NCBI RefSeq assembly: GCF_027587205.1
Contig: NZ_JAPDOD010000040.1
Location: 16,988 to 80,987, forward strand
Direction of reading: 5' to 3'
Origin: Solirubrobacter ginsenosidimutans
GTDB lineage: Bacteria > Actinomycetota > Thermoleophilia > Solirubrobacterales > Solirubrobacteraceae
Length of the DNA stretch: 64,000 nt
Of this stretch, positions 9,046 to 17,015 are shown piece by piece. Within the stretch, counting starts at the first letter, position 1. Every line of letters starts with the position of its first letter. The notes beneath the pieces are model-generated. The model worked only from the letters and a program-made list of their open reading frames with translations, ran no database searches and had not been told where the DNA came from. A program made the position numbers and the translations under genes.

Positions 9046-10691
9046 CTGCTGGCGCCGACCGCGCCGCGGATCAGGTCCGCGGCGCGCTCGGCGACCATCA
9101 CCGTGGGCGCGTGGATGTTGCCGCCGATGATCGTCGGCATGATCGACGCGTCGACGACCCGCAGGCCCTCAAGCCCGTGGACGCGCAGCTGGCTGTCGAC
9201 CACCGCGTCAGCGGCCGTGTCGCTCATGCGGCAGGTTCCGACCGGGTGGTAGATGAGCATCAGGCGCCGGCGCACATCCGCCTCGATGTCCGCACGGCCG
9301 CTGACGGCCGGTCCCGGTTTGATCTCCCGGAGGACGATCTCCGCGAGCGGGTTCTGCGCGGCGATCTCGCGCGTGAGCTCGACACCGGCAACGAGCGACG
9401 CGACGTCGTCGGGGTCCGAGAGCGAGTTCGTGAGGATCCGCGGCTTGTCGGTCGGGTTCGCGGAGCGCAACCAGACGCGTCCGCGGGCCTTGGGTGAGAT
9501 GAGCACGGGCCCGATCACGATGCAGTGGCCGTCGTAGGTCTCGGCGCCGTGGTCCTCGAAGTACGCCGCGCCCATGTGGAACTGGATGTCGGCAGCCGGA
9601 AGGCCTGGCCGCGTGCGGTGGAAGGCGACGACCTCGGCGACCGTGGAGCTCAGCGGGCCCGTCCTGCGCAACAGCCACTCCGCGAGCGCCTTGGGCTTCT
9701 CCGCGTAGCGGAGGGTGTCGACGTCTGAGACCTCGAAGATCGAGGTGACGAATGGGTGGTCCTGAAGGTTGCGTCCGACGCCCGGCAGCTCGTGGCGAAC
9801 CTCGACGCCGACCGCGCGCAGGTCGTCGGGCGCGCCGATTCCCGAGAGCTGAAGCAGTTGTGGTGAGCCGATCGCTCCCGCGGAGAGGATGACCTCGCGC
9901 TGCGCGCGCAGGATCTCGACGCGCCCGCGGCGTCCCTGGACGCGCACGCCGACGGCGCGCCCGCCCTCGAACTCGACGCCGAGCACCGTCGCGTCCTTGC
10001 GGACCTCCAGGTTCGGCCGATCAGAGACCGGCCGCAGGTAGGCGTCCGCGCAGCTGAACCGCTTGCCCCTGTCCTGATTGACCTGGAACATCGAGACGCC
10101 GTCCTGCTCCGGGCCGTTGTAGTCGTCGATGCGGGGGATGCCGGCCGCCACCGATGCGGCGATCAGCCGGCGGTCGAGCGGGCGCGGCGAGCGCTGCTCG
10201 CCGACGCGCAGCGGGCCGCCGGCGCCGTGGTACTCGGAAGCTCCGCGGCTGTTGTCCTCGGCCTTGATGAAGTACGGCAGGACGTCCTTGTACCCCCAGC
10301 CGGGTGCGCCCTGCTCCTCCCAGCCGTCGTAGTCCAACGGCCGCCCGCGGACGTAGAGCATCGCGTTCATCGAACTCGATCCGCCGATGCCCTTGCCGCG
10401 CGGGATGTACAGCGACCGGCCGTCGACGTGCGGCTCGGGCTCGGTCCAGTAGTCCCAGTCGAGCCTGGTGTGGAACTGCTTGGGGAACGCCGCGGGGATC
10501 TTGATGTTCGCCGAGCGGTCCGCCTTACCGGCCTCGAGCAGCAGGACGCCGACGGACGCGTCCGCCGAGAGGCGATTGGCCAGCACGCAGCCGGCCGACC
10601 CGGCCCCAACGATGATGTAGTCGGTTATCTCAGTTGGCCATGTTGGAGGCGGTGGCGCCAAAAAGCGCCCGAAGCGGCACGTCGGTGCCAC
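8991..10691 (-). CDS. GMC-family FAD oxidoreductase (choline dehydrogenase-like)
   Basis: About 560 aa. N-terminal FAD motif IIVGAGSAGCVLANRLS, GMC signature 1 GKGIGGSSSMNAMLYVRG, signature 2 GAIGSPQLLQLSGIG, and the C-terminal active-site region YHPVGTCRMS plus VVDASIMPTIIGGNIHAPT. Such enzymes oxidise alcohols (choline, alkanols, polyethylene glycol); the substrate cannot be told. The start is uncertain: the frame opens with GTG at 10691 inside the upstream USP gene, a TTG closer to the FAD motif is possible, and no strong ribosome site is seen. The last 18 codons overlap ald on the other strand. Confidence 0.9.
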   Translation of the reverse strand: MAPTCRFGRFLAPPPPTWPTEITDYIIVGAGSAGCVLANRLSADASVGVLLLEAGKADRSANIKIPAAFPKQFHTRLDWDYWTEPEPHVDGRSLYIPRGKGIGGSSSMNAMLYVRGRPLDYDGWEEQGAPGWGYKDVLPYFIKAEDNSRGASEYHGAGGPLRVGEQRSPRPLDRRLIAASVAAGIPRIDDYNGPEQDGVSMFQVNQDRGKRFSCADAYLRPVSDRPNLEVRKDATVLGVEFEGGRAVGVRVQGRRGRVEILRAQREVILSAGAIGSPQLLQLSGIGAPDDLRAVGVEVRHELPGVGRNLQDHPFVTSIFEVSDVDTLRYAEKPKALAEWLLRRTGPLSSTVAEVVAFHRTRPGLPAADIQFHMGAAYFEDHGAETYDGHCIVIGPVLISPKARGRVWLRSANPTDKPRILTNSLSDPDDVASLVAGVELTREIAAQNPLAEIVLREIKPGPAVSGRADIEADVRRRLMLIYHPVGTCRMSDTAADAVVDSQLRVHGLEGLRVVDASIMPTIIGGNIHAPTVMVAERAADLIRGAVGASSYQAPTDGPSAKASATGA

Positions 10692-11502
10692 GCGGCACGA
10701 TGATCATCGGGCAGAACGCCATGCGCATCAGCCGATCGGTCACGCGGCCCACCAGTACCGAACGCAGTGGACCATAGCCGCGCGATCCCGCGATCATGAG
10801 GTCGAGCTCGCCACTGCGCTCGGCAAGCAGCTGGGCCGGGTCCCCCGCGAGCAGCACGCTCTCGGCCGTCACGTCTACCGGAAGCCCGGCGACCAGCGTG
10901 TCAAGGCTTTCGCGGACGTTGCGCTCAACGTCTTCGGGCCGCGCGAAATATCCCACCCCGGCCGCTGAGCTGCCGTACGATTTCGCGGTGACGACCCCGA
11001 TGACCTCGAGCTCGGCACCGAAGGCGCGGGCCAGTCCTACGGCACCGGCGACCGCCGCCATTGCCTGTTCGGAACCGTCGTAGGCGACGCCGATCCGCTG
11101 CACAGGCTCGTCTGCGCGTGTCCGGTAGCCGTGCGGGACCACCGCGACGGCGCACGGAGCGCCCTGTAACAGGCACTCTCCGGTGCTACCGGGTGTGACC
11201 CGGCCCACCGAGCTCGTGTGGGAGGAACCCACGATGATGATCTCCGCCCGCTCCGTCTCCGCGAGCTCGTGCAGCGCACGCGCAGGTGACGGACTGACGA
11301 CCGTTCGCACGGTCACGCGACTGGAATCGATCCCGTTGAGCGAGTCGCGTTCCGAGCTCAGGGGCCGGCAGAGCCGGCCGGCGTTCGTGATGGCTCGCGC
11401 AAGCAGAACGGGGCTATTACAGATCTCTGCGAGTCGGCGTCCGAAGGCGAGGGCGTCCGTCGAGCGCTCAGAGGCGTCAACGCCGATCAAGATGGTGCTC
11501 AC
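10630..11502 (-). CDS. Tandem-domain universal stress protein
   Basis: 290 aa, two UspA domains. The first has GSSHTSSVGRVTPGSTGECL and the second GSRGYGPLRSVLVGRVTDRL as nucleotide-binding loops. It is similar throughout to the USP at 55243-56166 (shared MSTILIGV-ASERS start), so they are probably paralogues. Its 3' end overlaps the start region of the GMC gene, suggesting cotranscription. The upstream region (11503-11626) holds a short palindrome CGGGATTTCCCG at 11559-11570 and the sequence GGGGACTAGC, possible operator material. Confidence 0.92.
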   Translation of the reverse strand: MSTILIGVDASERSTDALAFGRRLAEICNSPVLLARAITNAGRLCRPLSSERDSLNGIDSSRVTVRTVVSPSPARALHELAETERAEIIIVGSSHTSSVGRVTPGSTGECLLQGAPCAVAVVPHGYRTRADEPVQRIGVAYDGSEQAMAAVAGAVGLARAFGAELEVIGVVTAKSYGSSAAGVGYFARPEDVERNVRESLDTLVAGLPVDVTAESVLLAGDPAQLLAERSGELDLMIAGSRGYGPLRSVLVGRVTDRLMRMAFCPMIIVPRGTDVPLRALFGATASNMAN

Positions 11503-11558
11503 GGGCTTCCTTCGTTCACTATGCCTTCAAACTAGGCGAGGCCGAGGCCACATTCATC

Positions 11559-11570
11559 CGGGATTTCCCG
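11559..11570. promoter_or_regulatory. Palindrome upstream of USP
   Basis: CGGGA-TT-TCCCG lies 57 bp upstream of the USP start on the minus strand. GGGA...TCCC arms recall DosR-type boxes (GGGACT...AGTCCC) only loosely. Candidate operator; no direct evidence. Confidence 0.3.
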
Positions 11571-11699
11571 CAACCCTGAGGATGCTGGGGACTAGCAATC
11601 GCCGTGTAGCGACGTAGTAACTGCGGATGGCCGATCGCCGAGGGATGGCGACGATCAAGACATGCAGTCGTCCCCACCGACGGTCGGCGTCGTCACGGA

Positions 11700-12312
11700 A
11701 CACGCCACAGAAGGTGAACCCGCCGACCGACGAGGAAGTCCTCCAGCTCCGCGATGGCGCAACGCTGATCGGCCTACTGACCTCGTTCGATACCGGCGGT
11801 CCGATCGCCGCCCTCGCCGCCCTCGCCGTCACAGCCTTCGCGATGGAGGCGATCCCGCGAATCTCGCGTGCCCAGGCCATGGATGCGCTTAGTTCGCAGT
11901 CGACGGTCGCCGGCTACGACGCCGCGCTGATCGCGGCGTCGTTGTCGCTTCGCTTCCCGCCGATGCTGACGAGCGCCGTGGGCACGGTCCCGCCGGCGCG
12001 CGTGCTCGTGCTCGGCGCCGCCGGCCTGCAAGCCCTGGCGACCACGCGCCGCCTGAAAGCGCGCACCACCGGCTACGACGTGCGACCGGACGTTGCCGAA
12101 CAGGTTTGCTCGCTCCGCGCTCGTCCCAGGCCGGCCCGCGCATGGGGCCGGCTCTCCCCGACTTCGACGACGAGATCATCGCCGGCGCGTGTGTCGCGGG
12201 CGCGCCCGGCGCCACCGCCCCTCAGCCAAAGGTCGCACCCTGATGCTCACCACCAACCTCGCCACCCTCGTGCTCGCCGGCTTCGTCGGCTACGCGGCGG
12301 TTTCAAACATGA
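11700..12312 (+). pseudogene. Decayed NAD(P) transhydrogenase alpha-subunit genes (pntAA-pntAB relic)
   Basis: Translation gives PntA-like VNPPTDEEVLQLRDGATLIG, a stretch around AMEAIPRISRAQAMDALSSQ, GTVPPARVLVLGAAGLQALA and TTGYDVRPDVAEQV, then loses frame. The last codons of a PntAA-like end (FDDEIIAGACVA) follow in another frame. The first 70 or so residues and the core of the NAD domain are missing. The relic stop overlaps an ATG (TGATG at 12241-12245) opening a PntAB-like MLTTNLATLVLAGFVGYA, which breaks off after about 22 codons at the Dabb gene. The operon junction survives although both genes are dead. Proton-pumping transhydrogenase function is therefore lost here. Confidence 0.8.
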
Positions 12313-12687
12313 TCATTTGTCTATCGGAAACGACATCCCGGCCGACGCTCCGTGTTCCCAGTCCCTCACCGTCGCGTCGCGTCGCAGCGTCATGTCCACC
12401 CCGACGTCGATCTCGATGCGCTGTTCCTCGAGCGGGAGCAGGTGCTCGCGGAGGTACCGCACTCGGCTCGGATGGTCGAGATAGCTCCGCAGTGCTTCCC
12501 CGTCGGCCAAATCCACGATCAACACATGGGTGAAGCCATGATCGACCTCAGCCCGGTTGCGTCCGAGCGTTACCCGCTCGACGGCGTCGATGTCCTCGAG
12601 CAGGACACGCGCGGCCTTGAACGCCTCGACGATGTCCCCCTCCGTCGTGTCCTGTCTCCATTTCACGATCACGATGTGCCGAATCAC
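12313..12687 (-). CDS. Dabb-family (stress-responsive A/B barrel) protein
   Basis: 124 aa. The beginning MIRHIVIVKWR and the THVLIVDLADGEALRSYLDH segment with LREHLLPLEE match the dimeric alpha/beta-barrel Dabb family (plant stress-responsive barrel proteins and bacterial relatives). Biochemical role unknown. It is convergent with the pntAB relic, whose truncation point is exactly at this stop, so a rearrangement placed them together. Divergent from the ANTAR gene across about 70 bp. Confidence 0.8.
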   Translation of the reverse strand: MIRHIVIVKWRQDTTEGDIVEAFKAARVLLEDIDAVERVTLGRNRAEVDHGFTHVLIVDLADGEALRSYLDHPSRVRYLREHLLPLEEQRIEIDVGVDMTLRRDATVRDWEHGASAGMSFPIDK

Positions 12688-12756
12688 TCGGGGCCTCTTC
12701 CGTCACGCTTCAAATCCGAATCCAGAAGATCTAGACTGGGTCGAGTCGAGCGGACC

Positions 12757-13380
12757 ATGGCACATCGCGGGACCGAGCATTTGCGCGTGCTGATCGCCAA
12801 CGAGCGGAAGGATCGCCTGGCGCTCGTCGCACCACTTGTCGTCGCATTGGGCCACGAGGTCATCGCGCGTGCGATCGACGTCACCGACGTGGGTGCCGTC
12901 ACGGCCAGAGAACGGCCCGATGTCGCGCTCGTCGGGCTCGGCGAGAGCTCGGGGCATGCACTGGACCTGATCGACAAGATCGTGCGCGAGGCCGCGTGTC
13001 CGGTCATCGTGCTTCTGCACGCGCGCGACCCCGAGTTCATCAAACAGGCGTCCAAGCGCGGCGTCTTCGCCCACATCAGCGACAACGATGTCGAGGACTG
13101 GCAGAGCTCGATCGACATCGTCCTGTGCCGCTTTGCCGAGTACCACGATCTCCAGGGGGCATTCGGGCGCCGCGCGTCGATCGAGCGCGCCAAGGGAATC
13201 CTGATGGAACGCCACATGATCGACGAGGCGACGGCGTTCGAGATGATGCGCGAGCGCTCACGCGTCACCAACCGCAAGCTCATCGATCTGGCGACCGCCG
13301 TCGTCGACGGACACGCGCTCCTCCCCAGGCACACGGCCGGCATCGGGGAAACCGCGGAGCGTGTGATCCCGCGCCCGTAG
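12757..13380 (+). CDS. ANTAR-domain response regulator
   Basis: 207 aa. The N-terminal half is receiver-like (RVLIANERKDRL; DVALVGLG at the phospho-acceptor strand, where the usual Asp is replaced; CPVIVLLHARD). The C-terminal ANTAR helices are IERAKGILMERHMIDEATAF then FEMMRERSRVTNRKLIDLA. ANTAR domains bind paired RNA hairpins and act as antiterminators. A canonical phospho-acceptor Asp is not obvious, so the receiver may not be phosphorylated. Start ATG 12757 is the first with a good domain fit; the ribosome site is weak. Targets are not known. Confidence 0.88.
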   Translation: MAHRGTEHLRVLIANERKDRLALVAPLVVALGHEVIARAIDVTDVGAVTARERPDVALVGLGESSGHALDLIDKIVREAACPVIVLLHARDPEFIKQASKRGVFAHISDNDVEDWQSSIDIVLCRFAEYHDLQGAFGRRASIERAKGILMERHMIDEATAFEMMRERSRVTNRKLIDLATAVVDGHALLPRHTAGIGETAERVIPRP

Positions 13381-13383
13381 TCC

Positions 13384-13400
13384 GCCGCCTTCACGGCGGC
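13384..13400 (+). terminator. Hairpin after ANTAR gene
   Basis: GCCGCC-TTCAC-GGCGGC, a perfect 6-bp stem 3 bp after the stop codon. No T-run follows. Likely transcription terminator. Confidence 0.55.
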
Positions 13401-13424
13401 CCTGCAGAGGTGTATGGTACAGGG

Positions 13425-13482
13425 GCTTCGCCCTAACCCTCGGCGGGCATCGCGTTTCCGGCTCCAATGCTCGGCCGGCGTC
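13425..13482 (+). repeat. Two-copy intergenic element, copy B
   Basis: Matches 6318-6378 (see copy A), with a 3-bp insertion after GGCATC. It is preceded by AGGGGCTTCGCCCT, a small hairpin not clearly kept in copy A. It lies about 120 bp before the thiolase start. The rest of the 13401-13599 gap shows no gene. Confidence 0.55.
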
Positions 13483-13599
13483 AAGCGGGACCTCTCATCG
13501 GTCGCGCGCCTACGGCAGCGTCTTCGGCCGCGTCGGTCCACAAGGTCCTGCTCGGTCGACAGCTCGGCCGGGCCCCTTCCTCCATAGCTAGGACGAGCC

Positions 13600-14781
13600 A
13601 TGTCTGAAGCAGTCATTGTCGATGCCATCCGGACGCCGATCGGGCGTGCCGTCAAGGGAACCCTGAGGGATGTCCGAGCGGACGACCTCGCGGCGGTGCC
13701 ACTGCGCGCGCTCGTCGAGCGCAACCCGGATGTCAATTTCAGCGAGACCAACGACATCATGATGGGCTGCGGCTTCCCCGACGGCGAGCAGGGGTACAAC
13801 ATCGGCCGCAACGCTCAGCTGCTGGCCGGCATCGACCATCACGTTCCCGCGGTCACGGTGAGCCGGTTCTGCGCATCTTCGCTGCAGACCCTCCGGATGG
13901 CGTTCCACGCGATCAAGGCGGGCGAAGGCGACCAGTACATCGCGGCCGGCGTGGAGTGCGTCTCGCGCGGCGCAGCGATGACGCTTCCCGCGATGAATCC
14001 TCGCATCGACGGCACCAACGGCACGGGCTACAACGTCTACATCTCGATGGGGCTCACGGCCGAGAACGTGGCCACGCGGTGCAAGGTCAGCCGCGAAGCC
14101 CAGGACGAGTGGGCGGCGCTGTCGCAACAGCGCGCGTGCGCGGCCCGCGACAGCGGGCACTTCGACCGTGAGATCGTCGGCGTGGACATCCCCGAGCTCC
14201 ATGACGCCGGCGGCGACGTCATCGCAGCGCACACCGTCACCCGCGACGACGGGCCGCGCGCGGGAACGACCGTGGAGGCGCTCGGCAAGCTCAAGCCCGT
14301 CTTCAAGAAGGACGGCTCGGTGACCGCCGGCAACGCCTGCCCGCTCAACGACGGCGCGGCGGCCTTGCTGGTGATGTCCGATCAGAAGGCCCGTGATCGG
14401 GGTCTGAAGCCGCGGGCGCGCATCGTCGCGTCCTCTGTGGTGGCGATCCGTCCGGAGATCATGGGCCTCGGCCCCATCCCCGCGATCAGGGCGGTCCTCA
14501 AGGCGGCAGGCATGCGCATCGAGGACATTGACGCCTTCGAGATGAACGAGGCATTCGCGGCTCAGGTCGTGCCCTGCCGCGACGAATTCGGGATCGACCC
14601 GGAGAAGCTGAACTCTCACGGCGGCGCGATCGCGCTCGGCCATCCGTTCGGGATGACCGGAGCGCGGATCATGACGACGCTGCTCAACAACCTCGACGCC
14701 GTGGACGGCAGCCTGGGGCTCGAGACGATGTGCGTCGCGGGCGGGATGGGCCAGGCCATGATCGTCGAGCGGCTCAACTAG
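13600..14781 (+). CDS. Acetyl-CoA acyltransferase (thiolase)
   Basis: 393 aa thiolase: condenses or cleaves acyl-CoA/acetyl-CoA. Nucleophile Cys91 in SRFCASSLQ, catalytic His in [17 protein letters not shown], second Cys in CVAGGMGQ. The RFCASSLQ form is typical of FadA-like acetyl-CoA acyltransferases. An AGGACGAG ribosome site precedes ATG 13600. It is followed 21 bp later by a PhaB-like reductase, a pairing seen in 3-hydroxybutyryl-CoA formation or in beta-oxidation. Confidence 0.94.
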   Translation: MSEAVIVDAIRTPIGRAVKGTLRDVRADDLAAVPLRALVERNPDVNFSETNDIMMGCGFPDGEQGYNIGRNAQLLAGIDHHVPAVTVSRFCASSLQTLRMAFHAIKAGEGDQYIAAGVECVSRGAAMTLPAMNPRIDGTNGTGYNVYISMGLTAENVATRCKVSREAQDEWAALSQQRACAARDSGHFDREIVGVDIPELHDAGGDVIAAHTVTRDDGPRAGTTVEALGKLKPVFKKDGSVTAGNACPLNDGAAALLVMSDQKARDRGLKPRARIVASSVVAIRPEIMGLGPIPAIRAVLKAAGMRIEDIDAFEMNEAFAAQVVPCRDEFGIDPEKLNSHGGAIALGHPFGMTGARIMTTLLNNLDAVDGSLGLETMCVAGGMGQAMIVERLN

Positions 14782-14802
14782 CCAATGGAAGGGATTCACA
14801 CC

Positions 14803-15621
14803 ATGGCCACCACAGATACGAGGCCTCAGGGCGCCCAGCGCCAGGAGAGCCTGACGGGACGGGTCGCCCTGGTGACGGGGGGAACCCGGGGGATCGGCGC
14901 GGCGATCTGCCAGGGCCTCGCGGCATCGGGCGCGGTCGTCGCGGCGGGCTTCTCGTCCAACCAAGGCCGGGCCGACGAGCTGCGCCAGTCGGTCGAGGCC
15001 GACGGGGGCACGCTGTCGCTGCATCAGGGCAACGTCGGCGACTGGGAGGACTGCCAGCGCGTGGTCGCAGAGGTGATCGAGGAGCACGGGCGCCTCGACA
15101 TCCTGGTCAACAACGCGGGCATCACGGTCGACAAGCCGATCTGGAAATTGTCGATGGACGATTGGCACAAGGTGCTGCGCGTGAACCTGTCCGGGGCCTT
15201 CTACATGACCAAGCCCGCGATCGAGCACATGATCGAGCGGGGATCCGGTCGGATCCTCAACATCTCCTCGGTGACCGGCGAGATCGGCAACGTCGGCCAG
15301 GCGAACTACGCGGCGTCGAAATCGGGCCTGTTCGGGCTCACCAAGACGCTCGCCCGCGAGGCGGCACTCGCCACCAGGATGTCCGGCAAGCTCGACGCCG
15401 GGACGGGCGTGACCGTCAACTGCATCACGCCCGGTCTGATCGAGACCGACATGGTGGCCACGATCCCGCCGTTCCTGGTCAGCAAGATCGTGGAGCAGAT
15501 CCCGATGCACCGCATGGGGCACCCCGATGAGATCGCTCGCGTCGTGTGCTTCCTCGCCCAGGACGCCTCGAGCTACATCACCGGGCAGATCTGGGGCGTC
15601 AACGGCGGAATCGACATGTGA
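14803..15621 (+). CDS. SDR, acetoacetyl-CoA / 3-oxoacyl reductase-like
   Basis: 272 aa short-chain dehydrogenase. Cofactor motif TGGTRGIGAA, NNAG, catalytic Ser in NISSVTGEIGNVGQ and YAASK (Tyr-x3-Lys). Layout fits PhaB/FabG reductases using NADPH on acetoacetyl-CoA or 3-oxoacyl substrates. An insertion of about a dozen residues (MSGKLDAGTG) precedes VTVNCITPG. GGAAGGG ribosome site supports ATG 14803 over the in-frame ATG at 14785. Its stop overlaps the next start by one base (TGATG). Confidence 0.9.
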   Translation: MATTDTRPQGAQRQESLTGRVALVTGGTRGIGAAICQGLAASGAVVAAGFSSNQGRADELRQSVEADGGTLSLHQGNVGDWEDCQRVVAEVIEEHGRLDILVNNAGITVDKPIWKLSMDDWHKVLRVNLSGAFYMTKPAIEHMIERGSGRILNISSVTGEIGNVGQANYAASKSGLFGLTKTLAREAALATRMSGKLDAGTGVTVNCITPGLIETDMVATIPPFLVSKIVEQIPMHRMGHPDEIARVVCFLAQDASSYITGQIWGVNGGIDM

Positions 15622-17015
15622 TGGCAACCGCGACGGCGATCCCAACCGGGCTGCGCGAACGCTTGATCGCCGTCGTCGGGCGAGATCACGTCCGGACCGA
15701 CGAAGGCGCCTTGGTGACCTTCTCGACGGACGCGACGCCGCTCGAGCGTGGCCGTCCTGACGCGGTCGTCTTCGCGGCGACCGCCGAGGAGGTCGCCAGC
15801 GTGCTGCGGCTCGCGAACGCGTCCGGAATTCCGGTCGTGCCGCGCGGTTCGGGTACGAATCTCAGCGCCGGGACGGTGCCGCACCGGGGCGGGATCGTGC
15901 TCGTGCTGACACGCATGAACAAGGTCAAGGAGATCAGCGACTCGGACCTGGTCGCGGTCTGCGAGCCGGGCGTGCGCACGATCGAGTTGTCGCAGGCCGC
16001 GGCTGCGAAGGGGCTTCTGTATCCGCCCGACCCCGGGAGCCAGACGACCGCGACCATCGGCGGGAACGTGGCGGAGTGCGCGGGCGGCTTGCGGGCCCTG
16101 AAGTACGGGGTCACGCGCGACTACGTGCTCGGCGTCGAAGCGGTACTGCCGACGGGCGAGATCATCCGCAGCGGCGGGCGGCTCGTCAAGGACGTCGCCG
16201 GCTACGACCTGCGGCGCCTGCTCTGCGGCAGCGAAGGCACCCTTGCGGTGATGACGGAGCTGACGCTCCGGCTGGTGCCCGCGCCGGAGGCCTCCGGCTA
16301 TGGGATGGCCTACTTCCCAGAGCTCGCTGACGCCGCCCGCGCAGTGTCGCGGGTGCTGGCCTCCGGCGTGCTCCCCGTCACGCTCGAGTTCCTGGACCAG
16401 GTGTGCATCGGCGCGGTCGAGGACTACGCGAAGATCGGGCTCGACACGTCAGCCGGCGCGCTGCTGATCTTCGGACAGGACGGGAACGCCGCGGTGATCG
16501 CGCGCGATCTGGAACGGATGGGGCAAGCATGCAGGACGGAGGGCGCGATCTCGCTGCGGATCGCCGAATCTCCGGAGGAGGCGAGCGAAGTGCTCGAGGC
16601 CCGCCGGGCCGCGCTCCCGTCGCTGTCGCGCCTGGAGCCCCTCACCCTCCTCGAGGATGCGACGGTGCCGCGTTCTCGCATCGCCGAGATGGTCGAGTAC
16701 ATACAGGAGGTCGCCCGCCGTTACGAGCTCAAGATCGGCACGTTCGGCCACGCCGGCGACGGCAACCTGCATCCGACCGCTGTCCTCGATCATGCGGACG
16801 AGGACGCGGTGCGCCGAGCCCGCGCCGCGTTCGATGAGATCTTCGCCCGGGCGCTCGAGCTCGACGGCACGATCACCGGCGAGCACGGGATCGGCATCGT
16901 GAAGCTGCGCTACCTCGAGCGCCAGCTCGGCGCCGACCACATGGCCCTACTGCGGCGGATCAAGGCCGCGTTCGACCCGAACGGCATCCTCAACCCCGGA
17001 AAGCTCGGCTCATGA
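15621..17015 (+). CDS. glcD: Glycolate / D-lactate oxidase FAD subunit
   Basis: 464 aa, VAO-type flavoprotein. FAD-binding PRGSGTNLSAGT and DPGSQTTATIGGNVAEC in the N-terminal half; C-terminal GHAGDGNLHPT and GEHGIGIVKLRYL form the substrate and flavin cap, as in GlcD. It oxidises glycolate or D-lactate to the 2-oxo acid, passing electrons through GlcF to quinone. ATG 15621 overlaps the SDR stop; the 3' end overlaps glcF by 4 bp. No separate glcE is present. The lactate permease downstream suggests D-lactate as substrate. Confidence 0.93.
   Translation: MATATAIPTGLRERLIAVVGRDHVRTDEGALVTFSTDATPLERGRPDAVVFAATAEEVASVLRLANASGIPVVPRGSGTNLSAGTVPHRGGIVLVLTRMNKVKEISDSDLVAVCEPGVRTIELSQAAAAKGLLYPPDPGSQTTATIGGNVAECAGGLRALKYGVTRDYVLGVEAVLPTGEIIRSGGRLVKDVAGYDLRRLLCGSEGTLAVMTELTLRLVPAPEASGYGMAYFPELADAARAVSRVLASGVLPVTLEFLDQVCIGAVEDYAKIGLDTSAGALLIFGQDGNAAVIARDLERMGQACRTEGAISLRIAESPEEASEVLEARRAALPSLSRLEPLTLLEDATVPRSRIAEMVEYIQEVARRYELKIGTFGHAGDGNLHPTAVLDHADEDAVRRARAAFDEIFARALELDGTITGEHGIGIVKLRYLERQLGADHMALLRRIKAAFDPNGILNPGKLGS

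Noticed and set aside
11585..11600. GGGGACTAGC and the similar GGGACTAGTGAC at 46004 as DosR boxes
   Set aside because: Only half of the DosR palindrome is matched and the other half is missing; too weak to call.
13411..13480. tRNA-like fold near 13.4 kb
   Set aside because: No acceptor stem, anticodon arm or T-loop consensus; the stems seen are those of the repeated intergenic element.
13588..15645. Minus-strand open frame of 685 codons over thiolase and SDR
   Set aside because: Antisense to two clear genes; no motif and biased composition.
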